In this document: in pieces, positions 12,045 through 22,878 of the stretch | Position numbering within the stretch: the first letter of the stretch is position 1 | How the letters are laid out: each line of letters starts with the position of its first letter | Source: Casuarina equisetifolia | Lineage: Eukaryota; Streptophyta; Magnoliopsida; Fagales; Casuarinaceae | Assembly (NCBI GenBank): GCA_028551475.1 | Contig: CM052354.1 | Span: forward strand, 32,201,258 to 32,265,257 | Direction of reading: 5' to 3' | Length of the DNA: 64,000 nt | Notes under the pieces: model-generated | Databases searched by the model: none | Told to the model about the DNA's origin: nothing | What the model saw: only the letters and a program-made list of their open reading frames with translations | Made by a program: the position numbers and the translations under genes

Positions 12045-12404
12045 TGTCGCAATCTCCGTAATTCTGCATTGTATATATGTATGTTATTTTAATAGATTGT
12101 AAGGGTAGTTTGGGGTTTTATGTCATAATTACGAAGGGCAGAGAAGTCTTTTGGGGAATCTCTAAAGGGGAGGGGAGAAGTATCGAGAAGGGTCGGGGGG
12201 GGGGGGGGAGTTGTTGGAGAACTCTATTCCGTCCAGTGTCCGGTTGATGCTACTGTCCAGTGTTCGGTAGATGCTGAGGTTCTGCATCCTTTAGATGCAG
12301 GTTTGTCTTGTTTTGCTTTGTAATCATAGGTCAGAAGAAGAACAAAGGAAGGTTTTCTGTTTTGCAAGTTGCAGACCGAAGAGTAATAGATCTTGAACGT
12401 GACA
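12045..12404 (+). repeat. 3' LTR of Gypsy element
   Basis: It is 360 bp long and begins TGTCGCAATC and ends CGTGACA, matching the 5' LTR. The right flank begins ATTGGCGTGG and then re-enters an R2 repeat at an earlier point than where the left flank left it, so the flanks were not adjacent before insertion. Confidence 0.9.
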
Positions 12405-14454
12405 ATTGGCGTGGCGCCACAGGCTCGTAATGTCCTTAAGCATCATCCCCCACTAGGCCCCCATAAGCCCGTGACAGGAGGGCGATTGATTGGACGTTAT
12501 GTTGGAGGTCCATAAGAGATATCTACAAATAGGATCCAGAGGAAATATGCACTTTGAACCTTGGCGACTTTCTTCCATTGTCCCGTGCATCTCTATCAAC
12601 TTGGAGGTGATGCCCCCGCATATGACGTACCAAAGCAAGTGGTTTTTCTAGAAAGCATGGGATTAAAGCAAAGTTGATTAATGAATTGTTGAAAGTGACC
12701 GCGAGTTGCAAGGAGAAGAAGTGAAAGACGGAAGAAAATCCCTCCTCCCATTGGGAAACAGAAAATTAAATGCCCTGACTTGTATGTATGTTTGCTAAGT
12801 GCAAGCCCTTCTACAGTGGTCCTGTGCAAGATACGTCGTAGAAATGTCCTGTCCCATGCTTTCTGCCAAAGACTTAAATCAACCATCCTAATTTCTATAA
12901 AAAGTTGATGGTGACTCGCAGAACAAGTCAATAATGATGGAGACGTTAGAGGCTTACAGAAAATTATCCTTTAAAAAATCTTCGATCTGCATAGTCTTTG
13001 CAACAAAATAATCACAGACATAAAAAATTTTAATAGTCTCTCACACTATAGATTGATTGTGACTAAATAACAAATAGGATAAGTACAATCATGGGCAATG
13101 GGCAGTTGCGAAAGATTAAAAGCATCAGTTATCCCTTTTGGTGCACTAAATTGAAGGTGGCTTAAGAGTCTAAGCCACAAATATAGTCAAGGGCAATAAC
13201 CCTTCTAACACGGCATTATGAGAGTAATGGGTGTACGATTCCCACATGAGGTTTGTAGACCAAAGACCAAAATCAAGGAACCCTTGATGTATTGAGGCTT
13301 GTAGTGATTGACTTGTCCAATGGCCTAAACAAAGTCAAGCACACCTCACGGGTTATAATGAAAGATAACATAAATCCAAAGATGTGAAAAACAAAGTAAA
13401 TCAAAATATCTTATCTTATCCTTTGTCTTAACGACAAATCATAAAATTGAATTATTGCCTATTAAAAATGTAGGAGATTTCTTGCCATATAATTCAATCA
13501 TTAAATTCCTTCGAGTACAGCATACATGTAACCCTTTTTTTTCTCGAAGTACGAAAGAAAAAGAATTCTTGAAAGGTTCAAATTCAAAGTTTTTCAAATT
13601 TGAACAAAGTTCATGTGTTAAATCAGGACAAAAATTAAAATTTTTAAGCAACAAAATATATCTTTGTGCTTATTGAAAATGGATTTCTATTGTCATGAAT
13701 AAGAGCAAACCAACTAGTAAAATTCTATAGTGATCTAATATAAATATAAAAGGAATAAAAAAGAAGAAAGATAGAGAAGAAATTTCTGCATTAGCGAGCT
13801 ATTCCGAAACCCGGACTATGGATGCATGAATGGACGTTATAATCGAGGTCCACTAGAGATATCTACAAGTATATCCTGAGGAACCATTCGCTCTGAACCT
13901 TGGCGACTTTCTTCTTCATACGCCAATCCCTCTTCCTGCTTTTGTATGCATGCGTGACCATTGAATTACAGCAAAGCTGATTAATGAGTGGTTGAAAGTG
14001 ACGGCGAGTTGCTGGAAAAAAAAGTGAAAGACGGGGAAAAACCTCTGCCTAGTAAGGAAACGGAAAATTAAGTGCCCTGACTCATATGTATGTTACTCTG
14101 TTCAAACCCTTCTATAGCATCACTGTGAAAGATACATTGTGGAAACGTCCTGCCCACACTTTGTGCCAAAGACTTAAATCAACCACCCTAATTTTTAGGA
14201 AAGATTGATGGTACGCAGAACAAGCCAATAATGATGGAGACGAGAGAAGTTTATGAGCCAAGCCACAAATACAGTCAAGGGCAACAACCCTTCCTACACC
14301 GGCATCATGAGAGCGATAGGTGTCCTATTCCAACCTTAAATCGTCAAACCAAAAACAAGGACCCCTCCATGCACTGAGAATGGCAGTGACTGAATTGTTT
14401 AAAAGTTTAAGTAGAAAATTAATTGGCATTTCACGTTTGGGATTGGTCACAGGT
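12405..14454. repeat. Two R2-R1 blocks in tandem
   Basis: R2 (12470-12760) is followed by R1 (about 12850-13740). A second R2 (about 13790-14060) is followed by a shortened R1 (about 14155-14400). The order is the same as at 41290-42260. Small reading frames on both strands are not conserved in frame between the copies. No gene is supported. Confidence 0.6.
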
Positions 14455-15610
14455 GTTGTTAGTTGAAGGTCTTGTTCCAGAGCTGTGGATCTTTTTGCCG
14501 ATTTTGTTGGATGAGCATCAACACCTTGGAGCGAGGATTTACCCACGGAAAAATATTTAAGGACAGGCACGATACTGGCTTTCTTACATAAGATACATAT
14601 AATATGTAAAACATCTTGATAGATTTATAAGAAAAAATAACTTTTGCTGCACCCAATCAATCTTTGGGAAAGGCCGCCTGAGGGGTTGACAAGGAAGGAC
14701 TTGTGCTCCTCTCAAAGTCAATTTATGGAGCATGGCCTCCCAAGGCCCAATTGCTAACAGATTTGTCAGTCCGATAGCTCTAGGCGTAAGTGGTTGGTTT
14801 TTAAAGGTAGATTGCCGTGGAAGAATGTAAGCAGCTGTCCATAGGAGAAGGATAGCCAGGCAGACAATACTTGGACTTGTATGCTTAGGATTTGTCCTTG
14901 CTAAATTTGTCCAGATGGGTGTTAGACAATGAGTCTAGATTGAAGCCCAATAGATGAGGTTGTTCCAAGCCCATAATATATTGAGTTTTTACCGAATGTT
15001 GTTTTTCTATTTATTTTGTTTTAGACTAGGCAAGAAATATACTGCAAAAAATTTGAATAGTGAAACATAACACTTAATAATCATGTCGCAATTGAATTAT
15101 TTTCGCACACAAAGAAAAAAAAAAGATGCAAGGAGAATATGCTTTAATTGGTTTATAAAATGAAAGAAAGTAAACAAATACATCTTCAATTTAAAAGAAC
15201 TAAAAATCATATTATTCATAGTCAATGAAGGCTTTATGAACTAAAGAGTAAAACAGTTATATGATTAATCTTATTTGATTAGTAATTCAAAAAACTTGAG
15301 TTGACAATATCTATAAGTTTAATAATTTTAATTAATATAGTAACCAATGCAATTTATGTTGAAATGACTTCATTTTTTTTTTATCCTTTCTTAGTTATTT
15401 TGTTTGTTGGTTCTTGAAATCTATTTTATATCTTGCTCCCTGATTTTCAAATTTTTAAGTGAACATTATTTTTGATGACTCAACCAGGTCCTTTAATTAG
15501 CAAAACGATTTCAAGGTCCTTTGAAGTTTATTCTAAAATCACCTACATTGAAGACCATAAGGGTAGAATTGGAGCCTTTGTTAGACACATCAGCAGTTCG
15601 GGCCGCATCA
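14455..15610. repeat. Duplicated block S4 (matches 31960-33045)
   Basis: The block starts near a GAGCTGTGGATCTTTTTGCC motif and runs through CCCAATTGCTAACAG to a block ending in AACAAGATGGAG-like sequence. Shorter copies of its first ~750 bp are at 16950-17480 and 54607-55250. The end of the block recurs at 40790-41220. Nothing protein-coding is seen. Confidence 0.6.
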
Positions 15611-16250
15611 GCAAGATGGAGGGCTAGTGATTGGACGTTATGTTGAAGGTCCGATGGAACTATATGCAAGAAGGATCCAACCACGCTCTTTGAGCCATGG
15701 TGACTTTCTTATTCATCCGCCAATACATCTCTTTCTCATTCTCAGCTGGGATGGCGCGTCTGATGGAAGTTCAGCGGAGCATCAGCCGCTGAGACTTGAT
15801 GCAGATCTCCTGGCACCCAATCAGCGTTTGCTGTGGCTTTTGATCTAGGAGGAACGGGAACCCAAATACTAAGTCGCCTATTCTGTTCCGGCTGATTACG
15901 ACTGGGCCAAAAACCTCCTGGGTGGAGTCCCGACCTATTGGAATCTAAACCTGTCCAGGCCAAATCAGGATGGGTGGCTAATCAGACTTGGTCAGGGTCT
16001 CAGTCTAACGAGTTTTTGCGAGATTTGGCCAGCGAGAGTTTTGCAGAGAAGCCATCCGGCCAGGAAGTTTGACGTTGTTTGTTTTATCTCGTGGGGATCT
16101 GAACCGCCAGAGCTACGGGAAAGTGGGAGAGGATTGTGCTAACGTGGCGCTTGGTGAAATGCTATGTGCTGACGTGGAAGGGCCTCATTTGTCCAACGCT
16201 GCGGTTACTTTTGTGGCATCTTTTAGGACACAGACTTTTGAATTGTAATT
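15611..16250. other. GC-richer island of unknown origin
   Basis: The composition changes sharply from about one third GC to clearly richer sequence with many CpG-containing words. No second copy is visible in the window. The left ~120 bp still resemble R2. Frames of about 73 codons exist on both strands but have no recognisable domain. It may be a captured gene fragment or the edge of an insertion. 16251-16484 shows nothing. Confidence 0.35.
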
Positions 16251-16484
16251 TGGAGAGAAATAGAACAACTTAAAAACTAAGGAACTAAATATGGGTTGCA
16301 CCAGTATTATCTTAATCCAAAAGTAAGGGCAGCAAAAAACAAAATTAAGTAAAGATAAACAAAAGAAAAAATATCAAACAAACTTATTGTCTTTATGGTA
16401 GTTCTTAGAGATAGGTTTACCTGATTTATACCATGATTATTATGTTTAAATTCTATGTTGCCTATAATTCACGCTTCTTGGTGT

Positions 16485-16925
16485 TCATTGGCCCACTGCA
16501 AAACTCTTTATAAACCCATCATCCTTCTTTGTGATCCCAAGAATAAGTCCAACTATAGATCCACATCCATAGCCCATCACTACTACTTTCCAAATGAATT
16601 CAAACAAAAACCTCCAATTTTGATTATCTCCAAAGGTTAAAGGTAGTGAGTCAAGGTACTTAAAATTCTCACATTTCTTTGACAAAGGGCTTCCACATAA
16701 TCCAAGATTATCACTAAATGAAGTGTTATCAAATGTGCTAAATTGTTTCCCAAATGCTATAGGCCTTGTGTAATGATTATGGGAAATCCTAAAGTATGTA
16801 AGAAAATTGAGTTGCACTAGTTGTACAGGGATCACACCATATAACTTGTTATGAGAAAGATCCAGTAGTTTCAGCTCTGTTAAAATTTTCAAGAAAGATG
16901 GTATATGACCTATAAGAAAGTTGTA
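16485..16925 (-). pseudogene. 3' stub of an LRR receptor-like protein gene
   Basis: Only the C-terminal end of the receptor remains: the last LRRs, the C-terminal cap (LGLCGSPLSKKC), the transmembrane segment with GYGCGSIVGLILG, and a short basic tail. It resembles receptor C most (shared DNQNWRFLFEF). The homology starts abruptly near 16925, where three copies of an 11-bp GAAAGTTGTAA-like word occur, next to an S4 repeat. No LRR exon or signal exon is attached, so this is a truncated relic. Confidence 0.85.
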
Positions 16926-17487
16926 AGAAAGTTGTAAGAAAGTTGTTATAGAGCTGTGAATTTTTCTGCTGATTTTGTTGAGAGAGCCTCATCACCTTGG
17001 CATGAGGAAAACAACTAAGTACAAGTACAATATTGCTCGTCTTACATAAGGTATGCAATGTAAAACTTCACAATGGATTTATCAAAAAAATAAAAAATAA
17101 AAACTTTTGCCTTTCACAGGAGCTCATTCAACACTAAAGGCCTGGTAAGGCAATTGAGTTTTGCGCCTCCACAATGATTTATAGAGGATGGCCACACAAG
17201 GCCCAATTTCTAACAGTTATAAGCAGCAGTCCCTAGAGGAAGCAGTTAGCCCTCAACAACTGATATCTCTACTACTTCCTTTAACTTTTTATCTTTTGTA
17301 AGCTTTTGAGAAGGCTTGCCCCCAAACCATTTACACTTTCCTTAACTACGATTATGTGCTGAAGAATCAGTAACGGATAAATGGTAGTACTAAGCAGAAG
17401 TTGAAATTTGCACCAGTAGTGTAACCTCTAGGGATTTGTCCTCCCTAAATTTACCATGTAGATCAAACTATAATTCCACAAGTTCAT
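16926..17487. repeat. Partial S4 block
   Basis: It begins with GCTGTGAATTTTTCTGCTGA and follows the 54630-55250 copy, continuing to AATTCCACAAGTTCAT, where the insertion at 17488 interrupts it. No gene. Confidence 0.55.
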
Positions 17488-18131
17488 GACGCGGCCCATC
17501 CTCCATAGCCTAAACCCAAGCCTAAATACTCATTAGTGATATTGTGGCCCAACCTATACAAGCCCAAGTCTAATCCAAAGAAGTTTAAGAAGGTTGACTA
17601 AGTGGTTGGTAGTTGGTAGATGAGAATAAGTGATTGGTAGTTGGCATATGAGAGTAAGTAGTTAGTAATTAAGAGTTTGTAGTTAGAAGATAGTAGTTGG
17701 GGAGATATTAGTTGGCTATATTTATGATTATGGGTGTCTTAGTTTCCTATAAATAGCTGGTACCATTGTGTAGTAGAGGCATTAAGTTGTGAGATTTGAG
17801 TATAAGCTTTAAGCTTTCCTTTTAAGTTCTGTATCTCTTTGCTTGTGACAATAGTGGTGAGCTTCATTTGCTCTGTATCTCTTTGGAATTACTTCCAATA
17901 GAGTGGTGAGTGTTTGTCCTTGAATTCTAAGGTGGTAAGTTATCTGTATCCTTAGTTTTCAAAGATAATTGTTATTTCTATCCTTGTATTCTAAGGTGGT
18001 GAGTTATCTATATCCTTAGCTTACAAAGATAATTGTTATTTGTATACTTGAATTCTAAGGTGTGATTATTTGTTTCCTTAGTTTTCAAAGATAATTTTAT
18101 CTTTTTATTTTCCTCCTCTCCGTCTGGTATT
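17488..18131. mobile_element. Inserted element, LTR-like, absent from the paralogous block
   Basis: The sister block at about 55250 reads straight through AGTTCATCAAGATAAG. Here 644 bp are inserted and AGTTCAT flanks the insert on both sides (17481-17487 and 18132-18138). It contains a TATA-like CCTATAAATAG at about 17748 and a 62-bp minisatellite (about 17920-18100, 2.6 units). TGGTATTAG near the right end resembles a retrotransposon PBS. A solo LTR or TRIM-like element fits best; the exact borders are uncertain by a few bases. Confidence 0.55.
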
Positions 18132-18599
18132 AGTTCATCAAGGTTAGTGTCTAACAATGAAAATGAATTAAAAATTAAATTATGATACCATATTTAAAAA
18201 CAATTAAATGTGAGAGATGAATTATCCAAGAATATATTCTTGTATCATTTTGAAAATTTGAATAAAATGGTAAAGAGTGTAAAGAAGGATGTTATAGGAT
18301 TGCATTGATACAATAAATTACATCTTTGATTTTTTGTAATATAAAAATAAAACCCAAAAGTAAAAATCTTATGAAAAAATTAAAATAAATATTTTCATGC
18401 TATGGCATAAATGAATTTAACAAAATACTGAAAATCTTATAATTTGTAACATATTTATCTTTTTAGTCTATGTCTACTGGAATAGGCATTCCATATTCTT
18501 CTTCAATTAAAGGAAAATCAAGAGTAATATTTGGTTGAATGATTGTATAAGGATAGATTTGGCTTTGAACAAATTCAACAAGATTACTTCTGCTTAATC

Positions 18600-18975
18600 A
18601 TCCTTTATGAACAATCTAGCTTGTATGGATATTCAACTCAACAACCAACTGGAAAGCAAACTAGCAGCTCCATTATGGCCCAGAGAGAAAGCCAGTTATG
18701 ACGTTCCGGTTATGGTTCCAACCCGCATCCCTTGTCTCTTTCTCCTGGACTTTGATCCGGGAATGCTTGCAGCTCCGGCACTACTGCCTCTGTTTCTTCT
18801 GTGGGAAATAAACTTCATCTCTTTCCCCATGACGGAGATGTACCATGGACAGATCGCTATGACGCATAATTGTGATTATCATCATGCAAAAGGGCCCCGG
18901 GGGGTCACAATCGATAGCTACTTCATCTATAACCTTAGTGTCACATCATGTGGATTGCTAATTTCTCTGTTTTCT
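18600..18975 (-). pseudogene. DUF1218 pseudogene 1, probable exon 3 remnant
   Basis: A GC-richer 370-bp stretch has a counterpart at 55735-56050. On the minus strand it shows, across frames, YRSVHGTSPSW and GSSAGAAS. These recall the family's YHTKYR, PPSC and AGAAF segments of the last exon. Stops and shifts break the frame. The assignment is weaker than that of exon 2 and rests mainly on position downstream of it. A 123-codon frame on the plus strand is taken to be a shadow. Confidence 0.4.
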
Positions 18976-18979
18976 TGAT

Positions 18980-20371
18980 AACCAATGTTAAAGTTACTGC
19001 TAAATAACAATTACAAAGAAAAGAGAGAAATAAGTGAGAATGTTTAGAAAGCTTAATTTTATATTGTATTATTTTTAAAAGTAATGAATCATTTTATAAT
19101 GAGAATTTCTTGAAATGATTAGCTAAAACGAGAATGATAACATATTATTATTAACATGTTTCCTAATCTTAAAGATGAAAAACACTCTTTAAATGGATAT
19201 TTATCAAAAAGTGAATAGACAATATACTTGAATCAAAAATTTATATCATATTAAAAAATTTATTCTTAGCAAAAGGAAACTCAAATGTAAACATTTCTTT
19301 TATGATAAAAACATTTTTTGAATAAAAATTTTATATTATAAAACATCTATATTATGTAAATTGTCTTTTTTTGGCATTAATGATGAACAAGTGTAAGGAA
19401 CTGTAGTTGCCAACCTCGTTATATAACATAGGTAGAATCCAAAATCATGCAACAATGTGAATAGAAGTTGAAACCGCTTCATTAACCTCATTAGGGTGGC
19501 TTTTGAAAGAAATATGATATAGGTTTTCTTTTTTTAGGGGACATTCATTATCACAATGTTAAAATTTAGACATGACATACAACAATCACAAACAATATAA
19601 AATATTTTATTTAATGAAAGATAAATTATTTCTATATCTATAAAGAAACTAAATTTTTGTTATGCAAATTTTTATTATTTGAGCAACTACTAAAAAGTTT
19701 CTTTCCTTTTGTATTTTTTTCCTTTAATTATTATGATGCCTAATCAAATTCTACAATGCACAAAGTTATCCATTTCTTATATTTATAGAATACATAGTAT
19801 AATTTTTTAAATTTAATTATTGACATACAGTATTAATATCTTAATCTAATACATTTTTTATATTTTGCTTTTATATGATTTAAGAGCAAAAGAATGATTT
19901 TGTCTATAAGGGCACCTTCCAAGTTGCCTATACATATAAACCTTGAAAAGTCCCATATACTATGTCAATAGATGAATTGTTATAAAGACCAAAGAAAAAG
20001 AGCCCCCACAAAGGAAAATTTCTTTGATGACTCTTTTGGGTATCAAATCTCCAAATAGTGATGTTGTCTTTTATGATTGATTTATTTAGAGCATGTAATA
20101 TCCCTAGTGTTCTAAATATTTAATATGTCTATGTGATATGCAATTCATGTAAATTTTTCTACTGGTTGTACAAACAATGTGAGAAATTCAATCAATGTTC
20201 ATGCAACAACTACTCTAACCATTAGGAATAGGAATATATAGTACATTTTTTGGATGATTTTCAAGCACGCCAAGGCTCATCAATCTAGTATTTACTTTGT
20301 AAATTCAAACAAAGCCATATCTGTGAGCACGACAAATTCCTAAACGTAAAAGAAAGTAGGAAATCACTTAC
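18980..20371 (-). other. Intron 2 region of DUF1218 pseudogene 1
   Basis: AT-rich sequence between exon 3 and exon 2, aligned throughout with 56050-57198. No exon or RNA gene is visible. Confidence 0.4.
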
Positions 20372-20569
20372 CAGCAGCTGGTAAATAAGCAGATCATCCA
20401 TGACCGAGAAGCACTTGGTCTCAAAGATTTACCCCAGCACGAGCATCGGCTTGTACCACTGTCTGGATTTGGCTAACCATTGGGAATAGGAATGATCCAC
20501 ACCTAATCCAATTGCGATTTTAGAATCATAAGGACAATAGTATTGATTTCCAGTCTGCACCTGATGTCC
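20372..20569 (-). pseudogene. DUF1218 pseudogene 1, exon 2
   Basis: The exon lies between a CTTGCAG acceptor (20570-20571) and a GTAAGTG donor (20370-20371). It reads YYCPYDSKIAIGLGV, then in a shifted frame GSFLFPMVSQI, and later CSCWGKSLRPSASRSW and FTSCW. This is the DUF1218 signature: a C.Y.SD.A.G.GVG block, then SRC.CCGK.L.PGGSRA, then a membrane segment. One base is missing at GTGGATC, where the family needs GTG followed by GGA, so the frame is broken. The family acts in secretory-pathway membranes and in cell-wall lignin or vascular patterning (MWL, VCC/DESIGUAL). Confidence 0.82.
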
Positions 20570-21672
20570 CTGCAAGAAGAAGCAACAGTTGAGTCAGGAC
20601 CTTCTACAAAGTATACAAAATCTACCTTAGATTTCAATTATTTTACAAATTCTGGGTTCTAAGTGTAGGTTCTGCCCCATCTCAAGAGACAAATTGAAAG
20701 GTAAGAAAATTCTGTGGTCAGGCAAGAAGAAAACATAAGACAATCAATATGAATAAAAGAACAACGCATTATTTGCCCCACCGTCAAATTCATGCATAGG
20801 ATGCTCTGTTTGTTTCGGGCCTTCAGACTACTTACTGGAAGCAGTGAAACTTAATGACCTTCTCAACATTTATTGTTCTATTCAACTTTTAAGTTATGTT
20901 TTCTCAATGTTGAAGTCAAATAGAATCATAATGTATCACATTGATGTTAAGAAAAGACTGAATGAGAGAATTAAGTGTCAACACAGCCTTTTCTACGATT
21001 TCGTCATTATGCGATCAAGATATATTGGCTCAAGGTTCTCCCAAGAACACATAACTCAAGCTCGAAATAATTTGCAGTCAAAAGATGTTGATGAAAATGA
21101 CTTGGATAGGATTACATGCAGAAATTGGAGAGAAACAGAACTAAGAAAGGGGTCTTGAAAAGACAGTTTTGACAGTATGGCATATTGTGTCGAATATTTC
21201 TTATCTAACCATTTACTTCCGGATGGCCAACACAAAGGAGGCGAAGTTCAGTGCCAAAGCCAGCCTAACCCTCTCAGTACCGAACTGAAGACATGCTTGT
21301 GTAGAGACGCAATAACACGGACGGACATCAAATCAATCTTTTCTGTTCGTTTGTCCTGTTCCAAAAATAACGGAGTTACTGTAATCCTGTGCTGGTAGAA
21401 GGTACTTTATCACAGAAAGGCCTGGCTTTTAAGTCCTATGGCCCAAGCTTCAGGACATATATCATAGTCGGGAACCCTGATTCAGTGACTGAGTTGTTTT
21501 CTTGGAGTGTTTTTGTTCTAGTTTTCACAAACCGGTGTAGCTCATTTCGGCAGAGAAACTGAACAAACTCAAACCAACACAAGACTTTTAACCAAAGTCT
21601 ACAACCAACATGTTAAAGAAGAAACAGTTTCAAATTAGAAAACGAACAAATTGATGAGCAAGATAAACTCAC
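20570..21672 (-). other. Intron 1 of DUF1218 pseudogene 1
   Basis: This joins exon 1 to exon 2 and matches 57398-58589. The ~150 bp next to the donor are also found in the introns of the receptor chimeras A, B and C. A coding-like plus-strand stretch lies at about 20998-21157 (see findings). Confidence 0.55.
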
Positions 21673-21845
21673 TTTGGTCCTTCTCTGCTCAGCAGCAACA
21701 GCAAGAGCAGGAGCTATCAGAATGGAGTTAAACACCTCGACCATCAACAGCTTTGTAAGCCATGCCTGGCTTAGCAGCAACAGCAAGAGCAGAAGCTGTC
21801 AGAATGGAGACAAACACCTCGACCAGCAACAGATTTCTAAGCCAT
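21673..21845 (-). pseudogene. DUF1218 pseudogene 1, exon 1 (internally duplicated)
   Basis: Two tandem copies of the signal-like exon are present, starting at ATG 21845 and ATG 21763. In both, an extra A after the fourth codon throws the start codon out of frame. In the shifted frame the second copy reads AVAAEQRRTK and ends in AAA followed by GTGAGT (21671-21672). The leader upstream is CT-rich, as at the other copies. The frameshift is shared with copy 2 (58592-58681), so it predates the segmental duplication. Confidence 0.7.
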
Positions 21846-22878
21846 GCCCGACAACGCCGATCTCTCTCTCTATGAAAAAAGAGAGCCAGAAGTAATACAA
21901 CGGTTGTATGACATGATAATTAAAATAAAATAAAATAAGTAAAAGTAAAAGAATTCACGTTTTTGCTTTAAGCGCCGGATGAGGAACATTGAGTATATCT
22001 CTAATTTCATCCCTCTTACGTAGAGGAGGGGAGGATGCAGTCAGAAAATATATCTCATTTGTATAAAGTTAGTAATCTTTGGAACTATAACAGAAATTAA
22101 TACCTTGACTTTCCTTAGTGAAGAATTTGAGACATATAATTAGATTTTCACTCCCACCATCTCTATTGTATAAAATCTTCTGCTAGAGTTAGTGTCTTAA
22201 GTTCAAGTTCTGTTCTGGACATGGGGTTTAAGGTTTTTTATAATGTCTTTTAAATTCTTTGTAAAACATAGTAATTTTTTAATGGATCATATAAAATTAG
22301 TGCATATGATTTTATTATTGGCAAAATCAATTATTGTAACTCAATTTTATATTGAAAAAAAATGTGTTGAACTTGATTTTGTACAAAAATAAACATTTAA
22401 TTTGTAATCTAACAACTACCAAAGAGATTAGTGTTGATAATAGATTAACTTTGAGTTCTGTAAAAATTTGATTTTGTATTTGTTTTGTTTTCACACTACA
22501 CTGCAATGAACTTGAATTTAGCAATTCCAAGCATGGTACAAGTTTGAAAATAAATAGTCAATAATTATGTCATAATGAAGAGAATCCCATTTAAAATTTA
22601 ATTACTCAATCATTATAAGCATGAATAAGCTATAGAGTATTTTTCTCAAATTAAATAAACAAATATTTGTTCAATTGTTGTTTTTTTTCAGTAGAACACT
22701 TGCTTAGTTTTTTCTTCCATAGTATTTAGTGAGGAATAAAAATAATTTCTAACTAAGAATTTTCCAAGTACTATCTCAAACCAAAGCCAAGATCAACAAA
22801 AAAAAAAAGAGTATCATATAAAATTATTACCTCGCAAGTGTCATAATGATTATAATTGCCTTTTGCATTACTTCTAAT
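21846..22878. other. Between DUF1218 pseudogene 1 and receptor B
   Basis: This holds the 5' flank of the DUF1218 gene (to about 22080) and the 3' flank of receptor B. It aligns with 58690-59840. No further gene is seen. Confidence 0.6.

Larger units (their letters stand above)
6752..12404 (+). mobile_element. Ty3/Gypsy LTR retrotransposon, chromovirus type, decayed
   Basis: This is a 5.65-kb element with two LTRs, a PBS and a PPT. Its domain order is gag, zinc knuckle, protease, RT, RNase H, integrase and a C-terminal chromodomain-like segment. Both LTRs start TGTCGCAATC and end CGTGACA. The order with integrase after RNase H defines Ty3/Gypsy, and the C-terminal motif (WLVMCKG, ATWV) fits a plant chromovirus. 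Gag is split over three frames; pol stays in one frame but carries several stops, and an RT catalytic Asp is replaced. The 5-bp flanks (AAAAT and ATTGG) do not form a target-site duplication, so one end was probably rearranged. Confidence 0.92.

Noticed and set aside
6747..12409. Target-site duplication for the Gypsy element
   Set aside because: AAAAT and ATTGG do not match, and shifting the borders by one or two bases gives no repeat.
17920..18100. CRISPR-like array
   Set aside because: Three degenerate 62-bp units without unique spacers in a plant LTR-like insert; a minisatellite.
18607..18978. 123-codon plus-strand frame
   Set aside because: It lies opposite the presumed DUF1218 exon 3, the paralog at 55735-56050 has stops in this frame, and no domain is visible.
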